Assembly (NCBI GenBank): GCA_016712375.1
Contig: JADJRE010000003.1
Coordinates: forward strand, 62,001 to 126,000
DNA from: Rhodospirillales bacterium
GTDB taxonomy: Bacteria > Pseudomonadota > Alphaproteobacteria > Rhodospirillales > Defluviicoccaceae
Length of the DNA stretch: 64,000 nucleotides
Direction: 5' to 3'
Below are positions 40,901 through 49,970 of this stretch, in pieces. Each line of letters starts with the position of its first letter. Within the stretch, counting starts at the first letter, position 1. The position numbers and the translations under genes were made by a program. The notes beneath the pieces are model-generated. The model made no database searches, was not told the DNA's origin, and saw nothing but the letters and a program-made list of their open reading frames with translations.

Positions 40901-43417
40901 ATGACCCCCTGTGTTCTGAAGGTGCAACGAGCCCTCTGGCATCCCGACAATCCTGCAGGTTGTCTGATTTACGACCGCGAACGGTCGTTGGAAATCATGG
41001 TCAATCTGCCGGAAGCCAAGCGGAGGCCCTCTTCCGCGACGGCCGGATCAAGGTGTTCATCCGCGGCCTGTGGGACGGCACGCGTAGCGATCTCGTGATC
41101 GACGAAATTCTCGACCGCCCTCCGGGCTATGACTGGTTCGCGCAGCGTCAGATACCCGATCGCGGTCACGACGGCGGGATCGAGAAGTGGATCGGCACCT
41201 CCACCGACACCAGTGATCTCGTCGAATCGCGGAACGCGGTGGCAAGGAGCGAGTCTGACTATCGAATGCTGTTCGAGCACGCCGCGGTCGGTATCGAGCA
41301 GCTCGCCCGCAACGGTTATCTCCTGCGCGCCAACCAGCAGCTCTGCGCCATGCTGGGGTACACCGTCGACGAGCTGGTCGGCCGTAGCTATCGTGAGATC
41401 ACCCTGCCCGAAGACCTGGAGCGAGAGGCCGCTCGTCGAGCGGCTGGTCGCCGGCGAGATTGCGCATTATTCGATCGATAAGCGCTACCTGCGCAAGGAC
41501 GGCACGCCCCTGTGGGTTCGCGAGGATCGTCGATCGCTCGCCACCAGTCTTTCGACCCTTGTCGCATCTCGGTGATCATCGACATCAGCGCACGAAAAGA
41601 AGCGGAGGAGGCACTGCATCGCGAGAAGGAGCGCGCCGAAGTCACCTTTGCAGTCGATCGACGACGCGGTGATCACAACGGATGCCGCCGGCGCGATCAC
41701 GTACCTCAACCCGACCGCGGAGAGGCTGACCGGCTGGAGCGAGACGGACGCGCGAGGACAGCCGGTGTCCGCGGTGTTCGTGCTGTTCGACGAGCATACA
41801 CGGGCGCCGGTGGCCGATCCGGTGCACCGCTGCTTGCGGGAGGGGCGCAGCGTGGGAACGGACGGCCCCGCCGTTCTCGTCGGTCGAACCGGGGAGGAGC
41901 ACGCGGTCGGCGCGTCGGCCGCGCCGAACCGTGACCGGACGGGCGTTCTGATCGGCGCCGTGCTGGCTTTCCACGACGTGACGAACTTGCGGCGTCTCGC
42001 CAAGCGCATGAAGTACGAGGCCACCCACGATGCGCTCACCGGGCTGGTCAACCGTCGCGAGTTCGATCGCCGTCTGCAGCGGGCTGTCAACACTGCGAGA
42101 GCGCAGGGACACGAGCATGCGCTCTGTTACTTCGACCTCGATCGGTTCAAGCTGGTCAACGACATTGCCGGCCATGCCGCGGGGGACAGCCTGTTGCAGC
42201 AGGTGGGCCGTCTTCTCGCCGACAAGTTCCGCGAACGCGACACGCTGGCCCGGCTCGGCGGTGACGAGTTCGCCTTGTTGCTGGAGAACTGCGCTCCCGA
42301 GGAGGCGCATCGTATCGCCGGAGTGACCGTCGCCAGCTTTCGCGAGTGGCGGTTCGTCTGGATGGACCGCGCCTTCCGCGTCGGTGCCAGCGCCGGCCTC
42401 ACCAGCATCACCCGGGCGACCGAAAGTGCGCAGCAGGCGATGAGCGAAGCGGACGCCGCGTGCTACTCCGCCAAGGAGAATGGACGTGATCGCGTGCATG
42501 AATACTGCGGCGACGGTGCTCCCGCAGTGCCGCAGCATGCGCCGATGATCGTGGCCTCCAGCCTTGTCGATGCCCTGACGGAAAACAGGTTCCGCCTGGT
42601 CGGCCAGCCGATCGTCGCACTCGGCGCGAATGGCACCTATGTTCACCGCACCGAGGTCCTGCTCCGGCTGGCGGACGAAAGCGGCGCGGATGTTCCCACG
42701 GCGACGTTGATCCAGGCGGCCGAGCGCTATGGGATCATGGCGAGCATCGACCGCTGGGTGATCGACAACGCGCTGCGGACGCACGCTTCGGTGCAGAACC
42801 CGGCTCGCGCGTCGAACCTCTCGATCAACCTCTCGGGCGATTCTCTCGGTGGCGACCTCGCCGCTTTCGTCTCGCGCAGCTTCGACCGACACCGTACCTG
42901 CCCCGAACAAGTGTGCTTCGAGATCACCGAGACGGCGGCGGCTCGCAACCTCGATCAGGCGCTCCGGTTCCTGCACGACGTCAAGAAGTTGGGTTGCCTC
43001 GTCGCTCTCGATGACTTCGGCGGCGGACTGCCCTCGTTCCGCTACCTGCGTGACCTGCCGATCGACTACCTGAAGATCGATGGCAGCTTCATTCGCGACC
43101 TCGGCAAGTCGGCGGAGGACGATGTGGTGGTCCGCTCGATGAACGATCTCGCGCACGCACTGGGCGTGATCACCATCGCCGAGGGCGTCGCCGACCAGCC
43201 GACGGCGGAGTGTCTGCGAAATCTGGGCGTCGACTGCGCACAAGGGTACGCCTTCGGCGCACCCGCTCCGCTCGCGGAAATGCTCGCGTCACCCGACGGT
43301 GGTCACCTCCAGGGCGTCGGCACCGCAAGATCAAGATCAGGAGCCTGCGCACCAACGGCTTCGTCGAGCGGTTCCAAGGCACCGTGCTCGACGAGTTCTT
43401 CCGGTGAAGATGCGTGA
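40901..43417 (+). pseudogene. PAS-PAS-GGDEF-EAL signalling protein gene, broken by frameshifts
   Basis: A c-di-GMP enzyme gene in at least five pieces. ATG 40901 (AAGGGA site) starts MTPCVLKVQRALWHPDNPAG; frame changes occur near 41017, 41435, 41550 and 41644. They join a first PAS (YRMLFEHAAVGIEQLARNGY), a second PAS (DDAVITTDAAGAITYLNPTA), a GGDEF domain (ARLGGDEFALLLENC, with an RxxD inhibitory site RERD five residues before) and an EAL domain. The last is altered to EVLLRL, with DDFGGG. From 41648 the GGDEF-EAL half is open for 589 codons and could still be made. The 3' end runs into a transposase fragment. Confidence 0.85.
43330..43407 (+). mobile_element. Remnant of an IS3/IS481-type transposase C-terminus
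   Basis: A different frame from the EAL gene encodes IKIRSLRTNGFVERFQGTVL, then DEFFR: the end of an rve integrase core (TNGFVERFQGT is diagnostic). It overlaps the last codons of the EAL gene, so insertion and deletion of an IS probably removed that gene's natural end. Confidence 0.75.
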
Positions 43418-43513
43418 GCGGAGACGCGGGCAGGCGGCTCCGGAAGCGAAGCGAGTAGAGCTTGGTTCGGCGAAGGCGGATTCGCCCGAATGTAACCCGG
43501 CTGACCGAATGCG
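43415..43513 (+). repeat. Dispersed repeat A, copy 1
   Basis: About 95 bp shared with 45007-45124 and 51792-51885. Conserved blocks include GGCGGCTCCGGAAGCG, GCGAGTAGAGC and GGCGAAGGCGGATTCGC. It may form stem-loops. It lies just downstream of the IS remnant. Confidence 0.75.
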
Positions 43514-43867
43514 ATAAGCTCGCAGCCAGATTTCGCGGCGTGGCGGTGGGGTGCAAAGACATCGAGAGTGGCTGGCAGCCGCGACGGGAAATCGTGATCT
43601 CCCCGGTCGTCCCCGTGCCCGGGCGCCCGGAATCGTCGGGCCGACGTGGTCGAGGGTGCGGAGGCGACGGCGTCGAGCTCGGGTACCGGCCGAGGGCAGG
43701 AGGCCGTCGAGTGAACAACGGTGGCGGACGAGAAATGGGGCGCGCGTCATCCTGCCCTCGTCGGGCATGAAGTCGTCGTCCACTAACCTCTGGCACTCAG
43801 ACTCAGACCCTGCAGCAGGGCTCGCGCAGCGGCCACTGCAAGCAGGCGGTCCCCGCCGAAGCGCCAG
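43418..43867. other. Intergenic region with dispersed repeats A and B
   Basis: No gene is supported. Repeat A copy 1 spans about 43415-43513 and repeat B copy 1 about 43633-43656. Between them is GC-rich sequence with no recognisable family in any frame. Confidence 0.5.
43633..43656 (+). repeat. Dispersed repeat B, copy 1 (short)
   Basis: TCGTCGGGCCGACGTGGTCG plus AGGG, matching the first 24 bp of longer copies at 47571-47630 and 50143-50203. The hairpin part of the repeat is diverged here. Confidence 0.65.
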
Positions 43868-44287
43868 TCATCGAGGTTGCCGTGGCCCATGGCGTCGTGG
43901 TGGCGACAGAAATGCAAGCATCGTCGATTTCATCTGCATGGTGAGGTCCGTGCCCGTCAACTGCAAGAAGTCGAACTGGGTGCCGACCACGGCGACGGCG
44001 AATTCGCGTCTTCCGTCGCTATGCGGGTCGATGAAAACGCCCAGCGCGTTGCCGCAATCCCATGTGCCGCTTCCCGCTCGGAAGCCGCGGATCTCGCCGT
44101 TGTCCCGGTTCTTCGTTTCGATGGAGCCCAGCGAGCTGACGGTGCGAACGGCCGCAGACCAAACCTGCTCATAACTACGATCCCTCACCTTGAACGTGGT
44201 CCCGTCCATCGGCGTGATATTGCTGGTGGACGCGCAAGCGCCTACCGACAACGCAAGCAAGCAGGCAAGCAGTCTTATCGTTGTCAT
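43868..44287 (-). CDS. Small predicted lipoprotein
   Basis: ATG 44287 gives 139 residues: MTTIRLLACLLALSVGACAS, with a clear lipobox (SVGAC). The mature protein has DGTTFKVRDRSYEQVWSAAV, then FIDPHSDGRREFAVAVVGTQ, like small exported alpha/beta proteins of unknown function. The start overlaps the stop of a short upstream frame by 4 bp. Family not recognised. Confidence 0.65.
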   Translation of the reverse strand: MTTIRLLACLLALSVGACASTSNITPMDGTTFKVRDRSYEQVWSAAVRTVSSLGSIETKNRDNGEIRGFRAGSGTWDCGNALGVFIDPHSDGRREFAVAVVGTQFDFLQLTGTDLTMQMKSTMLAFLSPPRRHGPRQPR

Positions 44288-44439
44288 CGCGATCCCACGT
44301 CGGAACCGTGGACCAGCCGCATTCCCAGCTCGGCAAGCTGCTCCTCGTGTCGATCTGCAGTAGTCGTCTTCGCGCGCCGGGCGCTGGTCTTGCCTAGCAC
44401 GTAGCGAACGGGGATCGCGGCCATACGCTTTTGGGACAT
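44284..44439 (-). CDS. Short basic ORF coupled to lipoprotein gene
   Basis: ATG 44439 gives 51 residues (MSQKRMAAIPVRYVLGKTSA, then a basic stretch and EQLAELGMRLVHGSDVGSR). Its stop overlaps the lipoprotein ATG as ATGA. Plausible but unproved; no family. Confidence 0.35.
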   Translation of the reverse strand: MSQKRMAAIPVRYVLGKTSARRAKTTTADRHEEQLAELGMRLVHGSDVGSR

Positions 44440-44807
44440 GGCCGCTGCGCTTCCCGCGGCCGCCGGCACAGGAGATACATAGTCGGCTGTGGGTGAGGAA
44501 ACGCAACGCCGGCGACGACGTTCCGGGCACGTTTTATTCCGCGTCGGTCGGGCTCTCGACCCGGGGCCGGCCGGCGTCCGCCTCCAGTCGCGTCACCGCA
44601 TCGTCGTCCGTGCGGATCGAGAGCGACACTGCTTGCTCGTGTCGGTGCCGATATTCAAGGAACCGCCGCCGCCAGCATCACCGGGAACGCCGTCCGCAGG
44701 TCTTCGCTGCGCCGCTGCGCCCCCTGCTGCTGGCGAGGGTGCGCCGTACCTGCCGGCCCCGCTCGCCCCTCGAGTTGTCGTATGCGGGCACCGCCAGGAA
44801 GCGGCCA

Positions 44808-44882
44808 TGCAGGCTCCAATGCATCAATCGATTCACAGCCGCGGCGGCGGCATCTCGCGAGGCTTGCCCCGGCGGGCAAACA
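44808..44882 (-). repeat. Dispersed repeat C, copy 1, joined to an antitoxin leader duplicate
   Basis: CATGCAGGCTCC and CAATGCATCAATCGATT match the leader of the Phd-type antitoxin gene at 48071-48100. They are followed by a CACAGCCGCGGCGGCGGC-type block and CTTGCCCCGGCGGGCAA (hairpin), which match 48252-48304. The arrangement looks like the 5' remnant of a second toxin-antitoxin locus or a recombination product. Confidence 0.6.
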
Positions 44883-45006
44883 GGGCCCTCCGCGCGCGCC
44901 GCTCCTTCGCTTGTGGGGCGGTTCGCGGCGCGCGCAGGTCCCCTCCCATTCGCTGCCTGGACAAGCTTCGGGCGCTGGAGGATCAGGAGCGGAGAGATTG
45001 AAGGCC

Positions 45007-45124
45007 GCGAAAGGGATCATGACCCGGAGGGCGGAGACGCCGGCAGGCGGCTGCGGGAGCGCAGCGAGTAGAGCCCGGTCCGGCGAAGGCGGATTCGCTC
45101 GACTGTCACCCTGCCGAGCGATGC
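45007..45124 (+). repeat. Dispersed repeat A, copy 2
   Basis: Longest copy. It begins GCGAAAGGGATCATGACCCG (shared with copy 3) and continues through GGCGGAGACGCCGGCAGGCG and GAGTAGAGCCCGGTCCGGCG to AAGGCGGATTCGC. Confidence 0.75.
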
Positions 45125-45240
45125 AAAGGAAGTCTGTAAACTTATTCGTAGATGAAACCGCGGTAGCGAGAACGCTTGCCATTGTCAGCTGAAGCGAGCT
45201 GACTGATCTATCCGATGGCGTGAGCGCGGAAGGGAACGCG

Positions 45241-47121
45241 ATGGTCGAACCGTTTCGACCCGGCCTTTTGCAGCGGCTACTGGGCGATCTGTTCAGCGCC
45301 GTCAATCGCCGCATCGTCTGGCACCGCCTGGGGTTCGTGCTCTCGGTGGTGAACCTGGTCGGCCTTCGCACCAACCTTCGCCGCTTCAATCTCTATGACA
45401 CCGAAAGCCGTGAGCCGGAGGCGCCCAGCCCGGGAGGTCGCGACGTCCGTGCCACCCGGACACCGAACGGAGCGTACGACGACCTGAGCCAGCCGAGCAT
45501 GGGCATGGCCGGCACGAGGTTCGGTCGCAACGTTCCGCTCGCCAGCACGTTCCCGGACGCGGCGAGCCTGCTCGATCCCAATCCGCGGCTGATCAGCCGC
45601 AGGCTGCTGACCCGCGACGCCTTCATCCCCGCTACCACCCTCAACGTCTTCGCCGGCGCCTGGGTGCAGTTCATGGTCCATGACTGGTTCAGCCACGGCA
45701 AGGGAGCCTCGCCGGAGCAGGTCGAGCCAATTCGCGTCCCGGTCGACGAGGACGATCCGTTTCCGGAAAAGCCGATGGTCGTGCCGCGCACGCAGCCGGA
45801 TCCGACGCGCGGCCCGGCGGACGAGGGCATGCCGCCGACCTTCGTCAACGTCGAGAGCCACTGGTGGGACGCCTCGCAAATCTACGGCTCGAGCGACGAC
45901 CTCGTCGCCCGCGTCCGCACCGACCCGACCACCGGCGAGCCGGTCGCCGACGGCAAGATCCACCTCCGCCCCGAGGGCCTGCTTCCACGCGAGACGGACA
46001 AGTGCGTGCATCGCAAGGGAGCCGAGCTGGAGTTCACCGGCGTCAACGGCAACTGGTGGATCGGCCTGTCGGCGCTGCATACGCTGTTCGCCCGCGAACA
46101 CAACGCCGTCTGCGACCGGCTGAAGATCGAGTTCCCCGACAGGAACGGCGACTGGCTGTTCGAGAAGGCGCGGCTGATCGTGGCCGCCCTGCTCGCCAAG
46201 ATTCATACGATCGAGTGGACCCCGGCCCTGCTGAACACGCCGGCCTTGCGTTTCGCGATGCGCGGCAACTGGTGGGGCGTCCTCGGCGAGGAGTTCGCAA
46301 ACGCTTACGGCCGCATCGGCACCAGCGAAGTCGGGAGTGGGATCATCGGCTCTCCCACCGATCATCACGGCGTTCGCTACACACTCAGCGAGGAGTTCGT
46401 CGCCGTCTATCGGATGCATTCACTGATGCGCGACGAGTTCTCGTTTCGCAGGCATGGGGACGACGGACCGATCCGCACCGCCACCTTGCCGGAGGTTTCC
46501 GCCGACAACACGCATCTGCTGTACGCCGACGTCCCGTTCCTCGACGTCTTCTATTCATTGGGCACGCAGAACCCCGGTGCACTCGCGCTGCACAACTACC
46601 CGCGCCACCTGCAGAACCTGCGCCGCCAGGACTCCGGCGAGCCCGCCGATCTCGCGGCGGTGGAAATCATCCGCGACCGCGAACGCGGCGTGCCGCGATA
46701 CTGCGAGTTCCGGCGTCTGCTCGACATGAAGGTGCCGGAGACATTCCTGGAACTGACCGGCGGGCGGCAGGAGCTGGCACGCGAGATCGAGGCCATCTAT
46801 GGCGATCTCGGCAACGTCGACACGATGATCGGCATGCTCGCCGAGCCCTACCCCGATGGGTTCGCCTTCTCCGACACCGCGTTCCGCATTTTCATCCTCA
46901 TGGCTTCGCGTCGGCTGAAGAGCGACCGGTTCTTCACACAGGATTACACGCCCGAGATCTACACGCAGGTCGGGCTCGACTGGAGTCGGCGCCAACACGA
47001 TGAAGACGGTGATCCTGCGGCACCTGCCGCAGTTGGCGCCATGCCTGAAGGACGTGCGGAATGCCTTCTTCCCCTGGCGCACGCCGTGAACCAGAAGCCC
47101 CGCGGTGCGATTGCGGAATGA
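45241..47121 (+). CDS. Alpha-dioxygenase-like haem peroxidase, C-terminus frameshifted
   Basis: Member of the peroxidase-cyclooxygenase superfamily, closest by motif to plant/bacterial fatty-acid alpha-dioxygenases. ATG 45241 has ribosome site GGAAGGGAA. Distal haem His147 lies in FMVHDWFSHG; the YxxH pair Tyr390/His393 in EEFVAVYRMHSL matches catalytic Tyr and proximal His of cyclooxygenase. ALHTLFAREHNAVCDRLK is also typical. Near 46984 one extra A changes frame. Without it the protein would read VGLDWVGANTMKTVILRHLP and end at 47089 as FFPWRTP. As given it reads through to 47121. No signal peptide; likely oxidises fatty acids. Confidence 0.85.
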   Translation: MVEPFRPGLLQRLLGDLFSAVNRRIVWHRLGFVLSVVNLVGLRTNLRRFNLYDTESREPEAPSPGGRDVRATRTPNGAYDDLSQPSMGMAGTRFGRNVPLASTFPDAASLLDPNPRLISRRLLTRDAFIPATTLNVFAGAWVQFMVHDWFSHGKGASPEQVEPIRVPVDEDDPFPEKPMVVPRTQPDPTRGPADEGMPPTFVNVESHWWDASQIYGSSDDLVARVRTDPTTGEPVADGKIHLRPEGLLPRETDKCVHRKGAELEFTGVNGNWWIGLSALHTLFAREHNAVCDRLKIEFPDRNGDWLFEKARLIVAALLAKIHTIEWTPALLNTPALRFAMRGNWWGVLGEEFANAYGRIGTSEVGSGIIGSPTDHHGVRYTLSEEFVAVYRMHSLMRDEFSFRRHGDDGPIRTATLPEVSADNTHLLYADVPFLDVFYSLGTQNPGALALHNYPRHLQNLRRQDSGEPADLAAVEIIRDRERGVPRYCEFRRLLDMKVPETFLELTGGRQELAREIEAIYGDLGNVDTMIGMLAEPYPDGFAFSDTAFRIFILMASRRLKSDRFFTQDYTPEIYTQVGLDWSRRQHDEDGDPAAPAAVGAMPEGRAECLLPLAHAVNQKPRGAIAE

Positions 47122-47125
47122 ACCG

Positions 47126-47497
47126 ATGATGGCGAGCTACGAACGCATCCTCCGGGTCGTCGTCCTGCTGGACGCGCTGCTCGGTGTCGTCCTGCTGCTC
47201 TCGCCGAGCGTGCTGGCGGGAGACGCCGGGCCCACCGCCGCGAACATTTGGCCACGTGCCGCCGGCTTTTTATTGCTACTGCTGTCGCTGGCGTTGCTGC
47301 CGCCGGCGATCTTCGCTCCGGCCAACCGCTACCTGGCGGTACTGGCAGCGGTGGCGCAGGCGATGATCGGCCTCTTCTTCGTCGTCTCCGGGACGCCGTT
47401 CGCCTGGCTGCTGGCGATCGCCTTCTTCGCCTCTTCCTATTTGCTGGCTGCGGCGCTCTGGCGCGGGTTTCAGCAGTACCTGATGTCGAAACCTTGA
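47126..47497 (+). CDS. Small four-helix membrane protein
   Basis: ATG 47126 (or 47129) gives about 123 residues with four hydrophobic helices (VVVLLDALLGVVLLLSPSVL; AGFLLLLLSLALLPPAIF; YLAVLAAVAQAMIGLFFVVS; LLAIAFFASSYLLAAAL). The intact peroxidase would end 37 bp before, so the two probably form an operon. No family recognised with confidence. Confidence 0.65.
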   Translation: MMASYERILRVVVLLDALLGVVLLLSPSVLAGDAGPTAANIWPRAAGFLLLLLSLALLPPAIFAPANRYLAVLAAVAQAMIGLFFVVSGTPFAWLLAIAFFASSYLLAAALWRGFQQYLMSKP

Positions 47498-47551
47498 ACG
47501 AGTACGACGTTCCCGTGATCTTTGCGTCGATGGCGGGGCCGAGCTGAGGCT

Positions 47552-47785
47552 TTAACAAGCACGCGCTTTTGTCGTCGGGCCGACGTGGTCGAGGGCACCG
47601 ATGGGCGCGGCGCCTTCCGGCGCCGCCCGGGTCCGTAGCACCTCGCCGTATTCTTCGAGCATGTCTTCCGAGAAGCAGGGACGCAGCAGCCCCTGATGGA
47701 TGGCGAGCATGATCAGCGCCTCGTTGCCGCCGGGCGAGATAAGGCCGGAAACCAGCACGTTGGTATCGAGCACCGCCCGGATCAC
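47552..47785 (-). pseudogene. Truncated PIN-domain toxin gene
   Basis: GTG 47785 starts VIRAVLDTNVLVSGLISPGG (first PIN Asp and Asn) and continues NEALIMLAIHQGLLRPCFSE, then MLEEYGEVLRTR. After about 53 residues the frame enters dispersed repeat B (ALDHVGPTTKARAC) and stops. A normal PIN toxin is about 130-150 residues with three more acidic residues, which are missing, so no nuclease activity is expected. The GTG overlaps the antitoxin stop by 4 bp. Confidence 0.8.
47571..47630 (+). repeat. Dispersed repeat B, copy 2, with hairpin
   Basis: GTCGTCGGGCCGACGTGGTC followed by GAGGGC and GCGGCGCC-ttcc-GGCGCCGC, an 8-bp perfect stem. It has replaced the 3' part of the PIN toxin gene. Confidence 0.8.
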
Positions 47786-48072
47786 TCGACCCCAGGGGCG
47801 GCAGGTTTCTTCTTGTGCCGGTGCAGGGCGATCTCCGCGTCGATGTCTGCGGGCGTGAGCGCGTCGAGTCCGCGCCGCTTGGCACCGCCCCAGGCTTTTT
47901 GCAGCCAGTCCGGCGGCGGTGCGGCCGTGCGGATGAAATCCTGCACACTCATGATCACGACCGCCGGTTCGCCGCGCCGGTCGACAATGAAGCGCTCGTT
48001 GTTCTTGCTGGCGAGGTCCATGATCTGCCCAAACTGGGTGCGGGCGACATGCGCATCGATACGGCGGTTCAT
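47782..48072 (-). CDS. Phd/YefM-family antitoxin
   Basis: Product of 96 residues: MNRRIDAHVARTQFGQIMDL, NERFIVDRRGEPAVVIMSVQ and DFIRTAAPPPDWLQKAWGG. The N-terminal half is the DNA-binding Phd fold and the C-terminal half is the toxin-binding tail. It overlaps the PIN toxin remnant by 4 bp. A 16-bp palindrome lies in its promoter and probably serves as autoregulatory operator. With the toxin truncated the antitoxin may now be dispensable. Confidence 0.85.
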   Translation of the reverse strand: MNRRIDAHVARTQFGQIMDLASKNNERFIVDRRGEPAVVIMSVQDFIRTAAPPPDWLQKAWGGAKRRGLDALTPADIDAEIALHRHKKKPAAPGVE

Positions 48073-48087
48073 GCAGGCTCCTCAATG

Positions 48088-48103
48088 CATCAATCGATTG
48101 ATG
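48088..48103 (-). promoter_or_regulatory. Palindromic operator upstream of the antitoxin gene
   Basis: CATCAATCGATTGATG, a perfect 16-bp palindrome 15 bp before the antitoxin start, as expected for Phd-type autoregulation. A partial copy (CATCAATCGATT) is found at 44822-44833. Confidence 0.7.
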
Positions 48104-48476
48104 TATGCAACATAGCGGGCGCGGCTGGGATGTCAAATGCGCCGCCATCTATCGATACTGGCTGATCTTGGCCGACGATCGAACATGGGTGGCGACCACC
48201 CTTGCTACTGAGCTCGAGTGCAGCGAACAAAGCCCTCACCGAGGCCGCCAACCACAGCCGCGACGGCGGCAGCTCGCGAGCCGCTTGCCCCGGTGGACAA
48301 ACATTTCCGTTCTTGCGAGGAGCGGCGGAGCGCCGCCTCATCAGGCTTGAACGTGTCCGTCGGCACCGGCGATAAAACGCTCCGACCTCTGAACCGGCTG
48401 GCACTCGCTCGTCAGATCGCTTCCTCGAGATGACCGGCTGTACGCCGCCCGACTCGGTTCAGCTCATTCCCCGGCT
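48104..48476. other. Intergenic region with repeat C, no gene supported
   Basis: Contains repeat C copy 2 (48252-48304). Flanking short frames have no recognisable sequence. Confidence 0.45.
48252..48304 (+). repeat. Dispersed repeat C, copy 2
   Basis: CACAGCCGCGACGGCGGCAG, CTCGCGAGCC and GCTTGCCCCGGTGGACAAAC match 44833-44882 with a few substitutions. Confidence 0.65.
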
Positions 48477-49970
48477 TTACTCGATGCTTGAAAGGGGAGC
48501 GGCGACGGATTCGAGGGGGCGGCGTTCGGCGCGGATGCCGATCAGCATCTCGACGCCGGCGGCGCCGATCATCAGGACAGCGCCGAGCAAATAGCCGAGC
48601 GCGATGTTACGAGACGATCCAGTCTCGATCAGCACGCCGAACAACAATGGGCCGCCAACGCCGCCGATCGCCGTGCCGAGGACGTAGAACAACGCAATGG
48701 CAAAGGCCCTCACTTCCAGGGGAAAGCTCTCGCTGACGGTAAGGTAGGCCGAACTCGCTGCGGCGGACGCGAAGAAGAAAATCACCACCCAGCACGCAGT
48801 TTGCGTCGTCTCGTCCAGCAGTCCGCGGTCGAACAGGATCGCCGTTACCGCCAGCAACACGCCGGACACGGCGTAGGTGAAGGCGATCATCGGCTTGCGC
48901 CCGATGCTGTCGAACAGCTGGCCGAGGACCAGCGGGCCGAGGAAGTTGCCGACGGCGAACGGCAGCAGATAAAGGCCGATGCGGTCGGCGGGAATGGCGT
49001 AGTGATCGATCAGGATCAGCCCGTAACTGAAGAAGATCGCGTTGTAGAAGAACGCCTGCGCCACCATCAGGGCGAAGCCGAGGAGCGCGCGCCGCCGGTA
49101 GGTCACCAGCACGGTGTGAAATGCCGCCTTCACGGCCGTTCCCCGCCGCGGATAGATGCGGATGCGACCGGGGCCCGGTGGTGGCAGCGAGCCCCGCTCC
49201 GCCGCCACCCGCGCCTCGATCTCCGTCACGACCCGCTCGGCTTCGACGAGGCGACCGTGCGTCATCAGCCAGCGGGGACTTTCCGGAACCCAGTGGCGGA
49301 GGAGGAGAATGCCGAGGCCGAGCACGGCACCGATGCCGAAGGCGAGCCGCCAGCCGATGTCGGGTGCGAACAGCATCGGATCGAGGAGGACGATGGTGCC
49401 AGCAGCCCCCATCGCGGCGCCAACCCAGAAGCTGCCGTTGATGACGAGATCGATCCAACCGCGTCTCCGCGCCGGGATCAGCTCCTGGATCGCTGAATTA
49501 ATCGCCGTGTATTCACCGCCGATACCCGCTCCGGTCAGAAACCGGAACAGGATGAAGCTCCACAAGTCCCAGGCGGCGGCAGACGCCGCAGTGGCGAATA
49601 GGTAGACACCGAGGGTGATGCTGAACAGCCGCTTGCGCCCCAGCCGGTCGGTGAGCCAGCCGAAGAGGGCGGCGCCGCTCACCGCGCCTGCCAGATAGGC
49701 ACTTGCCGACAGGCCGACCTCGGCAGGTGTCAATCGCAGTGTAGGACTCTCCTGCAGGGCGCCGGTAAGCGCACCGGCAATCGTCACCTCCAGACCGTCG
49801 AGGATCCAGGTGACCCCGAGCGCGACGACGATCAGCCAGTGGAAGCGGCTCCACGGCAGGCGATCGAGCCGCGCCGGAATATCGGTCTCGAAGACCATGG
49901 CGGCGGACGCCGCCGCTAGATCGTCTGGCGCCGCGGGAGCGCGTTTCCGGTTCTCGTCGGCTTTGCGCAT
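48477..49970 (-). CDS. MFS transporter, sugar/aromatic-acid symporter type
   Basis: Twelve-helix major facilitator of 497 residues. ATG 49970 has ribosome site GGAAGAGGAAG. The frame is open further upstream but there enters repeat B and low-complexity sequence. MFS signatures are present: LFGWLTDRLGRKRLF (motif A), FRFLTGAGIGGEYTAINSAI and HWVPESPRWLMTHGR. The second half has LVLGQLFDSIGRKPMI. The pattern DGLEVTIAGAL in helix 1 and the GGEYT motif resemble the AAHS/metabolite:H+ symporter group. Substrate unknown; no catabolic genes are nearby. Confidence 0.9.
   Translation of the reverse strand: MRKADENRKRAPAAPDDLAAASAAMVFETDIPARLDRLPWSRFHWLIVVALGVTWILDGLEVTIAGALTGALQESPTLRLTPAEVGLSASAYLAGAVSGAALFGWLTDRLGRKRLFSITLGVYLFATAASAAAWDLWSFILFRFLTGAGIGGEYTAINSAIQELIPARRRGWIDLVINGSFWVGAAMGAAGTIVLLDPMLFAPDIGWRLAFGIGAVLGLGILLLRHWVPESPRWLMTHGRLVEAERVVTEIEARVAAERGSLPPPGPGRIRIYPRRGTAVKAAFHTVLVTYRRRALLGFALMVAQAFFYNAIFFSYGLILIDHYAIPADRIGLYLLPFAVGNFLGPLVLGQLFDSIGRKPMIAFTYAVSGVLLAVTAILFDRGLLDETTQTACWVVIFFFASAAASSAYLTVSESFPLEVRAFAIALFYVLGTAIGGVGGPLLFGVLIETGSSRNIALGYLLGAVLMIGAAGVEMLIGIRAERRPLESVAAPLSSIE

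Larger units (their letters stand above)
44440..45240. other. Repeat-rich spacer before the peroxidase gene
   Basis: About 800 bp with frames on both strands that are only Arg/Ala-rich noise. It contains repeat C copy 1 (44808-44882) and repeat A copy 2 (45007-45124). The last 100 bases, AT-richer (GTAAACTTATTCGTAGATG), probably carry the peroxidase promoter. Confidence 0.5.

Noticed and set aside
41642..43243. 533-codon minus-strand frame opposite the GGDEF-EAL gene
   Set aside because: Antisense to conserved GGDEF/EAL sequence.
47571..47630. Repeat B hairpin as an ordinary terminator of the PIN gene
   Set aside because: The same block recurs next to unrelated genes, lacks a T tract and interrupts the toxin domain, so it is better read as a dispersed repeat.
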